Shown: one piece after another, positions 42,216 to 50,468 of the stretch
Layout: every line of letters begins with the position of its first letter
Numbering within the stretch: position 1 is the stretch's first letter
From: Pseudomonadota bacterium
GTDB taxonomy: Bacteria; Pseudomonadota; Alphaproteobacteria; Reyranellales; Reyranellaceae
DNA length: 64,000 nt
Reading direction: 5' to 3'
Assembly: GCA_018242505.1 (NCBI GenBank)
Contig: JAFEBU010000025.1
Coordinates: 1 to 64,000, forward strand
Translations under genes and position numbers: made by a program
Notes under the pieces: generated by a model
The model's input: only the letters and a program-made list of their open reading frames with translations
Database searches by the model: none
What the model was told of the DNA's origin: nothing

Positions 42216-43130
42216 ATGCCCTCTCAAAGCCTCCCTCTTCGTCGCGCTCTCGCCGTGTTGTGCTTGGTCGTGCTGGTATGGGGCGTGAACTGGCCGATCA
42301 CGAAGATGATCGTGCGCGAGGTGTCGCCGCTGTGGTCAACGGCATTTCGCTGCGCCATCGCCGCGGTTGCATTGGGGGCGCTGCTGTTGGCGCGCAGTCA
42401 GTTTATTGTTCCGAAGCGCGGCGACATCCCGGTCGTTCTCTCGACGTCGCTGTTGCATATGTCCGCCTACTCCGTGCTGGTTGCGGCCGGATTGCAATTC
42501 CTGCCTGCGGGGCGGGCGATCGTGCTTGGTTATACGACCCCGATCTGGGTAATGATCGGTGCCCGTATTTTCCTTTCAGAGAGCATTACGGCAGGCAAAG
42601 CAATCGGTGTTGTTGCCGGTCTGGCTGGGCTAGCGGTGATCTTCAGCCCTGCCTCCCTTGACTGGACCGACCGCCACGCGCTCATCGGAACAGGGCTGAT
42701 TATGCTCGCCGCTTTCTGTTGGGCCGCGAACATCATCTACGTTCGGGCGCACAAGTGGATTTCGTCTCCCTTTCAACTCGCATTTTGGCAGGTGACGCTG
42801 GCGTTCATCGTCTTGTCGGTTACAGCCTTGGCGGTCGACGGTATCCCGCATATTGACTGGACGCCCCGCCTTATCGGCCTTCTGCTGTTCAGCGGAATAG
42901 TCTGCACCGCACTGGCGTATTGGGCTATGTCCGTCGCCAACCGCAGCCTGCCCGCTATCACGACCTCGCTCGGGCTGTTGGCGACGCCCGCGCTGGGTAT
43001 TGTCAGTGGCGTCGCCATTCTCGGCGAATCGTGGGAGCCATTCCTACTCATCGCACTCGCCTTGCTCATAAGCGGAATCGCGATCGGCATTGCCGACGAG
43101 AAGCGGAAGGCCGCAAAGGTCTCTGAATGA
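42216..43130 (+). CDS. EamA/DMT-family exporter
   Basis: A 304-residue inner-membrane protein with about ten helices in two EamA repeats. The first helix is RALAVLCLVVLVWGVNWPITKMIV, whose WGxNWP is typical of the family. The second half begins near ALIGTGLIMLAAFCWAANIIYVRAHKW, and the end is LGESWEPFLLIALALLISGIAIGIA. DMT members export amino acids, purines or metabolites. In-frame ATGs at 42147 and 42171 exist, but they lie in or beside the operator repeats, so I prefer 42216. The MocR gene next door suggests an amino-compound cargo. Confidence 0.88.
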   Translation: MPSQSLPLRRALAVLCLVVLVWGVNWPITKMIVREVSPLWSTAFRCAIAAVALGALLLARSQFIVPKRGDIPVVLSTSLLHMSAYSVLVAAGLQFLPAGRAIVLGYTTPIWVMIGARIFLSESITAGKAIGVVAGLAGLAVIFSPASLDWTDRHALIGTGLIMLAAFCWAANIIYVRAHKWISSPFQLAFWQVTLAFIVLSVTALAVDGIPHIDWTPRLIGLLLFSGIVCTALAYWAMSVANRSLPAITTSLGLLATPALGIVSGVAILGESWEPFLLIALALLISGIAIGIADEKRKAAKVSE

Positions 43131-43585
43131 GCAGGGATGGGTAAGCGATGCGTCGGCGGCGGTCAGCACCTATGATTGATCGTCAATGGGAGCGTGCAGA
43201 CTTCGCTGGGTCGCGCATTCTACTCGTGCCGCTGATCCAAACGCTCACCGTCGGGGCATCAGCAAACGCCCGCCACGGCCATTCTTCGGTCAGTCCGGTT
43301 GCGTTCACAGTACTTCGGCGCGGTAGGATGCAAGACGGCAGACGAGCCACATCACATCGAGGTCGCGCTTCTACCCATGCAGCGGCGCCCTTTAGCCTCT
43401 GACCCGCCACTGATGTGCCGGGCTGTAGACGTCAACGTCAAAAAGCTTACGGGCAAAAGAAGCCCTCGTTCAGCCACCACACGGAATGTGCGGATGCGCT
43501 GCACTCAACCTCCGGTGAACTGGAAAGCCGGGTCGCGTGGCATTGAGACGCGATGTTCGGTTTCTCCTCCAGGACTCCCGCCCGT
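43131..43585. other. Gap between EamA exporter and fused ABC exporter
   Basis: About 455 bases between two convergent genes. Only short frames without family similarity are present on either strand. No clear terminator hairpin with T-run and no repeat could be supported. Confidence 0.4.
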
Positions 43586-46500
43586 TTATGTCATTGCAAG
43601 TGGAGCGAGATTGGGGGACACCGATCCAACCGACTGATGACCGACGAGCGCCGCGTAGAAACCGCCCAAACGCATAAGGTCGCGGTGCGTTCCCCGTTCG
43701 ACGACACGCCCGTCTCGCATCACCAAAATTTCGTCCGAAGAGCGGATCGTTGAAAGACGATGGGCAATGATGATTGTCGTCCTGTCGACCATCAGCTCAT
43801 CAAGGGCCCTGCGGACATGCGCTTCGCTCGCTGCATCGAGATGCGACGTCGCTTCGTCGAGGATGAGGATGGGCGCGTTCTTGAGGAAAGCCCGGGCGAT
43901 GGCGATGCGCTGGCGCTGCCCGCCGGAGAGCTGAACACCGCGCTCGCCGACATTGGTCTCGAGGCCGGCTGGCAGGGTAGCGACGAACTCTTCCAGAGCG
44001 GCGCGTTCGATGGCGCGCTGCAAGTCTTCCCCGGAGGCATCGGAGCGCGCGAGCAGGATGTTGTCGGCCAAGCTGGCATTGAACAGATGAGTGTCCTGCG
44101 CGACGAGCGCGATATGTTCGCGCAGACTGTCCAGCCTGATGTCACGCAGGTCGAGGCCGTCGATGGCGATGCGGCCGTGCTGCGGATCCCAGAAGCGGAG
44201 CAGCAAATTGGCGATCGTCGTCTTGCCTGCGCCCGATGAGCCGACCAGTGCGATTCGGGCACCCGATGGAACCGTGAAATCGACGTCCACGAGTACTGGT
44301 GGGCGCACCTTGTCGTAGGAGAAGGTGACATCGGCGAAGGTTAGCGCCGAGCCGCCCGTGGATGACGGCAGCAGGTTGGGGCCGTCATGGACAGGAACAG
44401 GCTCGACATGCACGGCATGAATGCGCCGGGTGGAGGCGATCGAGTCGGCGAGTTGCCTTGCCGCCTGGGCAAGCTCGGCCACCGGAACGAATACAGCCGA
44501 CGACAATAGCGCGACGAGCGGCAACAACGCCGGCTCGAAGGCATGCGTGTGGATCAGCACGGCCGCGGTGACCAGCACCGACATGGATCCGAGGGCGGAA
44601 ACCGCCTCCTGCTTGGCGGCCTGGAACGACAGGTCGGCATTGAGGGCGACACGCGTGCGCTGATAGTCGGCGATCAGGTCCTGGAAGGTTAGTCGGCGCA
44701 CGGCGATGGCTCGAAAGGCGATGAGCTCCCCCAATCCCTGCACCGTATCGACGACAAAGGCATTCAGGTCGCCGAGACTGGAGCGGGCGCGACCGCCGAG
44801 CGTATCGACTTTGCGCCGCTCGAACACCGGCACCAGCCCTGCATAGGCGACAAAGGGCAGCAGCACGAGCGCGGTCGGCCACGCGAGGAGCGCCAAGGCG
44901 ATCAGCACCGTTAGCGGCACCAGCAATGCCACCATCGCCGGCGCCACGACATGCGCGAAGAAATACTCGACGGTCTCGACATCCTGGGTGCCGAGGGAGA
45001 CGAGATCGCCCGAACGACGCCTGAGGAGATAGGCTGGTGCGAGCTTTTCGAGGCGCTTGTACAGATCAACCCGCATCTGCGCGAGCAGGCGATAGGCCAT
45101 GTCGTGCGAGCGCCAGGACTCGTTCCATTGCAGGAAGGCGGCAAGCGGCACGAGGACGGCCATCCCACCGAGGTAGGCACCATAGGGCGCGGCCGATTTG
45201 ATGGCCGCCACGGTCAGGGCGCTGAGCGCGCTGACGCCGATCAGCGCATAGACTCGCCCGACCCCCGAGCCGACCGTGAGGAGCAACTGGCGACGCCAGG
45301 GTCCGATGAGGCCGAACAGCGTCGCGAGCGTCTGGAAGGGCGTGAGGGCGGCCGCGATCTTCTCGCCTTCAGTCGGCTCAAGAGCGGCCGCCGGAGTCGG
45401 CACGATCTCGGTATCGCGTTCGGCCGGCACCGCGGGGGCCGCACAGTCTAGCACCGGATCGCCTTCTTCGAGCTTGATCTGCTCCGCCATCAATTGCCGA
45501 TAGGGACCTTCGCGGCTCATCAGGTCAACATGCGTGCCACTATCGGCGATGCGTCCATCGGCGACGACGATGATGCGGTCTGCGTCGATCACGCTCGACA
45601 GCCGATGGGCAAGGACGATGGTCGTGCGCGCTTTGGCGAGGTCGTCGAGGGTTGCCTGGATGATGCTTTCGTTCTCGGCGTCGACCGAGGACAAGGCCTC
45701 GTCCAGGATCAGGATCGGGGCATCGCGCAGCACTGCACGCGCTATGGCGATGCGCTGACGCTGGCCTCCCGAAAGGTGTAGGCCACGCTCGCCGATCAGT
45801 GTGCAATACCCCTGCGGCAGGCAGGCGATGAAGGCATGGGCATTCGCCGCCTGCGCCGCCGCCTTGACCTCTTCTGCTGTGGCATCGGGCCGAGCCAAGC
45901 GAATGTTGTCCTCGACAGAGCCGTAGAACAGATAGGTGTCCTGCTGCACGACAGCGATCTGGTCGCGGATGTGATCGGCCGAGAGCGTCGCCACATCCCG
46001 GCCGCCGATGCTGATAGTGCCGGCATCGGGATCGTAAAATCGCAGCAGCAGCTTGACGATGGTCGACTTGCCCGAGCCGCTATAGCCAACAATGCCGACA
46101 CGTTCGCCTGCCTTCACCTCGAAGGAAATGCCCTTGAGCGCCTCGCCGCGTTCGTCAGAATAGCTGAAGCGAACATCCTTGAAGCCAATCGAGGGCTGAA
46201 TCTGCGGCGCCTCCCGGGTTTGCCGGAGCGGACGGAGAGGCACTGCCTCCAGCAACGCCTTGATGCCGACGGCGGAGGCGTTGGCCACCATGCCCCGATG
46301 AAGGAGCGAGCGGAGATCCCGGAGCGGCCGGAACACCTCGGTGCCGGCCATGAGCACGATCAGCAGCGCCTCGATGCTCATCTCGCCATGGCTGACACGC
46401 CACGCTCCGAGGGCGATCGCGGCGGCGGCGCCGCCGGCGATCGCGAGGTCGGTAAGGGCGCGGCTCATCAGGCTGGCCTGAAGCACGAACAGGGTGCTTT

Positions 46501-47188
46501 CGGCGAGTTCATGCGCCTTGCGGGCCAGCCGTTCACCGAAAGCCGCCCCCTGGCCAAACGACTTGAGCGTCGGCAAGCCCTGCACAGCGTCAAGGAAATC
46601 CTCCCCGAAGGCCTTGAAGGAGCGCACGCGGCGCATCGTCGACTCCTCGCCGATGCGCTTGAGGACGACGGGAAGGACCAAAGCAAGGATGGCTGCTGCC
46701 GAGATCACGGAGGCGACCGGCACATCCCAGAAGGACAGGATAGCGAAGAGGAGGACCGGAGCGAGCAGTGCGATGGCAAACTGGGGCAGAAACTGCCCAA
46801 AGAAAGTCTGCAGCTGCTCGACCCCGTCAATGGTCGAGAGGGCAATGCTGCCGGTGCGGCGCTCGGCGAGCCAGGCCGGTCCCAGCCGCACGATCTGGTC
46901 GTAGAGGGTGAGCCGCAGCCGATCCTGAATGCGAGCGGCGGTGCCATGCGCCACCATGGCGCGCCAATATTCGAGACCCATGCGTGCGGCGATCGCCGCA
47001 ACCAACAGCGTGACGGCAAGCGCCGAGTTGGAGAGATCGGCTCCCTCGAAAAGGCGCGCAATCAGCCAGCCGAGAATGACGAATCGCGCGATGCCGAGAG
47101 CCAAGGAGATGAAGCCGAGAACCATTGCGGCGGCGATGCGGGCCCGAAAGCCCTTTGTCGCTGCCCAGAGCTGCGCATCGAAGTGCAT
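43586..47188 (-). CDS. Fused dual ABC exporter (two TMD-NBD halves in one chain)
   Basis: A 1200-residue type IV ABC exporter in which two half-transporters are joined head to tail. Half 1: membrane domain about residues 15-310, Walker A GYSGSGKS at 368-375, signature LSGGQ at 473, Walker B ILILDEALSSVD at 492-503, H-loop His528. A linker of about 45 residues rich in Pro, Ala and Glu (575-615) follows. Half 2: membrane domain about 620-930, Walker A GSSGAGKT at 983-990, signature LSGGQ at 1087, Walker B ILILDEATSHLD at 1107-1118, His1143. Both ATP sites look complete, including the catalytic Glu after Walker B. Most bacterial relatives (CydDC, YbtPQ, IrtAB) are encoded as two genes. Cargo unknown. 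The RpiR-type gene lies upstream on the same strand with paired palindromes in between. Confidence 0.92.
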   Translation of the reverse strand: MHFDAQLWAATKGFRARIAAAMVLGFISLALGIARFVILGWLIARLFEGADLSNSALAVTLLVAAIAARMGLEYWRAMVAHGTAARIQDRLRLTLYDQIVRLGPAWLAERRTGSIALSTIDGVEQLQTFFGQFLPQFAIALLAPVLLFAILSFWDVPVASVISAAAILALVLPVVLKRIGEESTMRRVRSFKAFGEDFLDAVQGLPTLKSFGQGAAFGERLARKAHELAESTLFVLQASLMSRALTDLAIAGGAAAAIALGAWRVSHGEMSIEALLIVLMAGTEVFRPLRDLRSLLHRGMVANASAVGIKALLEAVPLRPLRQTREAPQIQPSIGFKDVRFSYSDERGEALKGISFEVKAGERVGIVGYSGSGKSTIVKLLLRFYDPDAGTISIGGRDVATLSADHIRDQIAVVQQDTYLFYGSVEDNIRLARPDATAEEVKAAAQAANAHAFIACLPQGYCTLIGERGLHLSGGQRQRIAIARAVLRDAPILILDEALSSVDAENESIIQATLDDLAKARTTIVLAHRLSSVIDADRIIVVADGRIADSGTHVDLMSREGPYRQLMAEQIKLEEGDPVLDCAAPAVPAERDTEIVPTPAAALEPTEGEKIAAALTPFQTLATLFGLIGPWRRQLLLTVGSGVGRVYALIGVSALSALTVAAIKSAAPYGAYLGGMAVLVPLAAFLQWNESWRSHDMAYRLLAQMRVDLYKRLEKLAPAYLLRRRSGDLVSLGTQDVETVEYFFAHVVAPAMVALLVPLTVLIALALLAWPTALVLLPFVAYAGLVPVFERRKVDTLGGRARSSLGDLNAFVVDTVQGLGELIAFRAIAVRRLTFQDLIADYQRTRVALNADLSFQAAKQEAVSALGSMSVLVTAAVLIHTHAFEPALLPLVALLSSAVFVPVAELAQAARQLADSIASTRRIHAVHVEPVPVHDGPNLLPSSTGGSALTFADVTFSYDKVRPPVLVDVDFTVPSGARIALVGSSGAGKTTIANLLLRFWDPQHGRIAIDGLDLRDIRLDSLREHIALVAQDTHLFNASLADNILLARSDASGEDLQRAIERAALEEFVATLPAGLETNVGERGVQLSGGQRQRIAIARAFLKNAPILILDEATSHLDAASEAHVRRALDELMVDRTTIIIAHRLSTIRSSDEILVMRDGRVVERGTHRDLMRLGGFYAALVGHQSVGSVSPNLAPLAMT

Positions 47189-47221
47189 GTTCAGGCCTGT
47201 GAGGAAGGGATGTTCTGGTCT

Positions 47222-47273
47222 GTAGTGAATACTACGTATCGTTATGCTGGATATTGTTCGTAGCGTCCACTAC
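47222..47273. promoter_or_regulatory. Paired GTAG-N6-CTAC palindromes before the fused exporter
   Basis: GTAGTGAATACTAC (47222-47235) and GTAGCGTCCACTAC (47260-47273) are two copies of one palindrome 38 bases apart, 34-85 bases before the exporter start and downstream of the RpiR-type gene. The pattern resembles TGTAGT-N-ACTACA sites of HexR, a member of the RpiR family. The neighbouring RpiR protein is therefore the likely binder. Confidence 0.6.
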
Positions 47274-47474
47274 GTCTGAGGCCAGGCCCGTTCCTTGAGT
47301 GCCTCGCGACGGATTTCCCTGCTTGCCACCACCCCTCGCCATATAGGCGCGTCGAGCGAGCAGTATTCTGGCTTCAGTGCCGAGACAGGAACAGCGCCAG
47401 GCATCGTGAGCTTCACCGCGACCACGCCGATACGTGACGACAACCGAGCCGTCCCGCAGGCGGTGTTCCTTGTC

Positions 47475-48317
47475 CTACTCGCTGCGCTGCAACTTCTCGC
47501 GCAGATCGCGCAGGCGCCGGGCCGTCGCCATGGCGCGGTCGGGGCTTTGCTTCGTGAGCGACAGCACAATGGTCTCGAGGGTCAACAGGATCGTTCCATA
47601 GAGCGTCATGTTGCCGACCTCCGTGCGCGGGACTTCCAGAACCGCCTGGGCGCCCTTGGCCAATCGACCACCCGGGTTGTCCGTGATGACGACAAGCTGC
47701 CCGCCAACCCGTTGAAGCTCGGCCTTTACGAGCAGGCTTTCCCTGAGAACCTTGCCGTATGCGATGAGGATCACAGCATCGCCTGCCTGAAGTCCCAGGA
47801 TCTCATCCGCAAAGGCGTGACCCGAGTCCTCCAATACAAAGCTGGATCGGCCAATGCGCCCGAGATGTGTCGCCGTCTGCTGTGCCAGCCGATTGGGCGG
47901 TCCCCCTCCATAAAGTCCTATCCGATCAGCATCGTTTAGAAGCTGCACTGCGGTTTCCAATTGCTCTGACAGGGGGGAGCGCGAAAGCCTGTCGACCATC
48001 TTGGCATAGGCGTCGATGATGAGCTGGAATGGTGTCCGGTTGCGTTCCTGAGTGAGTTCACTCAAGGTCACGCCTACCTTCTCCACGGGTGTGCGAACGC
48101 CCTTATCGAGTTTCTCTGCGATCGCAGTCTTGAGGTGAGGCAGTCCGTCGAAGCCGAGCGACTGGATTGCCCGGATGACGGTCGCGTCAGAAGCGTCGAT
48201 TTTCGCAGCCAGATCGAACGCCGAACTGACCAGCACGGCGTTCGGATGGCGCTCGATGTACTCGAGAAGTCTGCGGGCGGCGCCACTGAGACGCTGTCCT
48301 TCCTGTATTTCGAGCAT
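47475..48317 (-). CDS. MurR/RpiR-family transcriptional regulator
   Basis: A 280-residue regulator. The N-terminal helix-turn-helix (about residues 8-80) includes LSGAARRLLEYIERHPNAVLVSSAFDLAAKIDASDATVIRAIQSLGFDGLPHLK. The C-terminal SIS sugar-isomerase-like domain includes DADRIGLYGGGPPNRLAQQTATHLGRIG and GDAVILIAYGKVLRESLLVKAELQRVGGQLVVITDNPGG, which normally binds a phosphosugar. The start at 48317 has GGAGATG upstream. It is transcribed toward the fused exporter, with paired palindromes at 47222-47273, and probably regulates it. An ABC exporter under an RpiR protein is an unusual pairing. Confidence 0.9.
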   Translation of the reverse strand: MLEIQEGQRLSGAARRLLEYIERHPNAVLVSSAFDLAAKIDASDATVIRAIQSLGFDGLPHLKTAIAEKLDKGVRTPVEKVGVTLSELTQERNRTPFQLIIDAYAKMVDRLSRSPLSEQLETAVQLLNDADRIGLYGGGPPNRLAQQTATHLGRIGRSSFVLEDSGHAFADEILGLQAGDAVILIAYGKVLRESLLVKAELQRVGGQLVVITDNPGGRLAKGAQAVLEVPRTEVGNMTLYGTILLTLETIVLSLTKQSPDRAMATARRLRDLREKLQRSE

Positions 48318-48718
48318 GTCACATCTCCGCAGCACGCTCAGTGCTGCTGGTCCCATACCAGATACGAGAGAGCGGGATAAAAGACCGTTGCTGGCGTGAA
48401 GACATCGGGCATGAACTTAACCTGTTGTCCACGTTGGGGCACATCTTGCAGAGGCTGTTACAGGCGCCTTCCCGCTTTGGCATACGAGGTCGATGTCCAT
48501 CAATGCTGGCGTGGTCGGTACAAGCTATCGGCAGGGCAGGGCGAGGTCGCTTAAAGCGCCAGCGTAACCTGCACTACGCATCCTGGGCTGTCGTGTCGCT
48601 GCTGGCCGTAATATTGACTACGAATTTGTTGCATAGGCCGAAGCCACAAGCTAGAAGCAACTGAGAACTATTCGCAACGATTTGTGGCGATAGCGGGAGC
48701 GGGGACGTTATCCAGGGC
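48318..48718. other. Divergent gap between RpiR gene and sigma factor 2
   Basis: About 400 bases without a recognisable gene. The last 60 bases contain the Fur-box-like sequence (48661-48679) and the purine-rich leader of the sigma gene. The rest, including the RpiR promoter, shows nothing I can name. Confidence 0.45.
48661..48679 (+). promoter_or_regulatory. Fur-box-like sequence before sigma factor 2
   Basis: The core GAGAACTATTCGCAA matches the AAGAACCATTCGCAT sequence before the first sigma gene at 12 of 15 positions, and fits proteobacterial Fur boxes of the GAGAATNATTCGCA type. It lies 40 bases before the GTG start. Relative to the direction of transcription the motif is in the opposite orientation to module 1, which is acceptable for a palindromic operator. 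Confidence 0.55.
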
Positions 48719-49216
48719 GTGTCCAACGAACGGATATTGCAACTCTACATCGACCATCGACGCAAGCTGGTCGCTTACGCGGGTGGCATTGTGCGCGATC
48801 CCGGTCGTGCGGAGGACGTCGTCCAAGAGGCATTTCTGCGCTTCAGAACCGCCGCGTCGGGCCGCCTTCTCGAGGAACCCGTCGGCTATCTCTATCGGGT
48901 CGTCCGCAATCTCGCCCTCGACCGACGCCGTCGCGCATTATTGGAAGGCCGCTACTTCAAGCAAGGTATCGAAGGAAGCGCCGCTGAGATTCCCGAGGCG
49001 AGTCCCTCACCGGAACAGGAGCTGATCGCCCGCGAGGCGCTTCAGCGCGTGATCGACGCCATGGACAGCCTGCCAGAACGCACCCGCATCGCCGTGGAGC
49101 TGCACCGTTTCGGCGATTGTACCCTCAAAGAGATTGCCGACCATCTCGATGTCTCTGTATCCATGGCGCACCAGTTGGTGACTGAGGGTGTCCGCCGCTG
49201 CTTGCGCTCGCTGTAG
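48719..49216 (+). CDS. FecI-type ECF sigma factor (module 2)
   Basis: A 165-residue ECF sigma factor with a GTG start, the same length and start codon type as the one at 26477. Region 2 includes GIVRDPGRAEDVVQEAFLRFRTA, preceding YLYRVVRNLALDRRRR; region 4 includes DSLPERTRIAVELHRFGDCTLKEIADHLDVSVSMAHQLV. Near-identity across these motifs suggests that the two factors read similar promoters. It is the first gene of the plus-strand module, 51 bases before FecR. Confidence 0.93.
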   Translation: MSNERILQLYIDHRRKLVAYAGGIVRDPGRAEDVVQEAFLRFRTAASGRLLEEPVGYLYRVVRNLALDRRRRALLEGRYFKQGIEGSAAEIPEASPSPEQELIAREALQRVIDAMDSLPERTRIAVELHRFGDCTLKEIADHLDVSVSMAHQLVTEGVRRCLRSL

Positions 49217-49267
49217 TCCGGGCATTCATGGTGCATACCCTCTGAACGGGCCGGAGCAGGAAGTGGG

Positions 49268-50314
49268 ATGACAGCAACGTCCGGGATCGACCGGGATCGC
49301 GCTGAGAGCGAGGCGACGACATGGCTCGTTCGCCTATCGGATGCGCAGGGCGATGCGAAGTTGCGCGAAGCCTTCGAGGCGTGGCGGACTGCAAGCCTGC
49401 TCAATGCCGAAAGCTGGGAGCGCGCGAGGCACGCCTATGACCTGATCGGCAAGCGGACGCCGCGCCACCAGGACCATTGGCAGCCTTACGCAGATGGGCG
49501 CCGGGAAGCCCGGTCGCTGCCGCCGGCGCAGCTCTTGGCCCCGCGATCCCCGGATCGGGCGCGGCGCACCCGCTGGCTTGGGCCTCGGCGCGTCATTACC
49601 GGCTCGGCAGTAGCGGCTTGCATCGCTGTCCTTAGCGGCGTGTTCCTGCCGGGATTGCTGATACGGCTTCAGGCTGACGTCGCCACGAGTACGGCCGAGC
49701 TGCGCAACCTTCCTCTGGAAGATGGCTCGCGCGTCAGCCTCGCTCCCGAGAGCGCCATCGAGATGACGTTCGTGGCCGGTCAGCGGCGCGTCCGCCTGAT
49801 CAAGGGGAATGCCTTCTTCGATGTCTCACCCGACGAGGCGCATCCGTTCCGTGTCGAAGCGGGAAAGGCACTCGTCACCGTGCTGGGCACGGCTTTCGAG
49901 GTGCGTCGCGGTGAGGACGGTATCTTTGTCGCCGTGCAGCACGGTCGCGTCCGTGTCGATGACATGCGCGCCGAGGCAAAGATGACGACTACCCTTCACG
50001 GCGGTGAATGGACCCGGGTCCCGACGGCCGGTCCAATCGTGCAGGGCGTCCTGAAACAGGACGAAATCGCGCCTTGGCGTCTTGGAAGGCTCGTCGCCCT
50101 GAACCGGCCGGCAGGCGAAGTCGTGGATGACCTGCGTCCCTATTACTCCGGCGCCATTCTTGTCCAGAGCCGCGCCTTTGCGAGGCGGCAGGTCAGCGGC
50201 ATCTATGATCTGACCGATCCTCGCAGGACCATTCGAGACTTGGCGTCCGCACACGGCGCACAAGTCCATGAATTGTCGGACTGGCTCATGATCATCACCG
50301 CTGGCAACGACTAG
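49268..50314 (+). CDS. FecR-family anti-sigma/signal transducer (module 2)
   Basis: A 348-residue FecR protein with the same domain order as the one at 25302: sigma-binding N-terminus (ATTWLVRLSDAQGDAKLREAFEAWR), a single membrane helix near ITGSAVAACIAVLSGVFLPGLLI, periplasmic FecR domain (AELRNLPLEDGSRVSLAPESAIE, RRVRLIKGNAFFDVSPDEAHPF) and a C-terminal STN-like part (SGIYDLTDPRRTIRDLASAHGAQVHELSDWLMII). It should relay ligand binding by the receptor at 50469 to the sigma factor. Intact and in standard order. Confidence 0.93.
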   Translation: MTATSGIDRDRAESEATTWLVRLSDAQGDAKLREAFEAWRTASLLNAESWERARHAYDLIGKRTPRHQDHWQPYADGRREARSLPPAQLLAPRSPDRARRTRWLGPRRVITGSAVAACIAVLSGVFLPGLLIRLQADVATSTAELRNLPLEDGSRVSLAPESAIEMTFVAGQRRVRLIKGNAFFDVSPDEAHPFRVEAGKALVTVLGTAFEVRRGEDGIFVAVQHGRVRVDDMRAEAKMTTTLHGGEWTRVPTAGPIVQGVLKQDEIAPWRLGRLVALNRPAGEVVDDLRPYYSGAILVQSRAFARRQVSGIYDLTDPRRTIRDLASAHGAQVHELSDWLMIITAGND

Positions 50315-50379
50315 AAGTTCCCAATAGCACGCTCCTGCGGAGCCTCGGCTTGGCCCTCGAAAAAAATTTCGAAGCGGAC

Positions 50380-50408
50380 TGGAAGTTTCCCCGAACCATC
50401 CGTTCGTT
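50380..50408 (+). promoter_or_regulatory. Candidate ECF sigma promoter before receptor 2
   Basis: TGGAAGT, 12 bases, TCCGTTCGTT, located 60 bases before the receptor start. It matches the motif before receptor 1 (25202-25230) in both half-elements and in spacing, with only one difference in 17 fixed positions. The intervening bases differ, so this is not simply a recent duplication of the whole gap. Confidence 0.65.
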
Positions 50409-50468
50409 GGATGGGAGTAGCCACGACGCATTTGCATCCAAGCCTCCTGAAGCAAGGGGGTATGGACG

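Noticed and set aside
45836..47263. Plus-strand frame of 475 codons
   Set aside because: It is antisense to the well-supported fused ABC exporter and has no recognisable motif.
47270..47569. Minus-strand frame of 99 codons between RpiR and the exporter
   Set aside because: Half of it overlaps the RpiR gene in another frame and the rest overlaps the candidate leader region, with no family pattern or ribosome-binding site.
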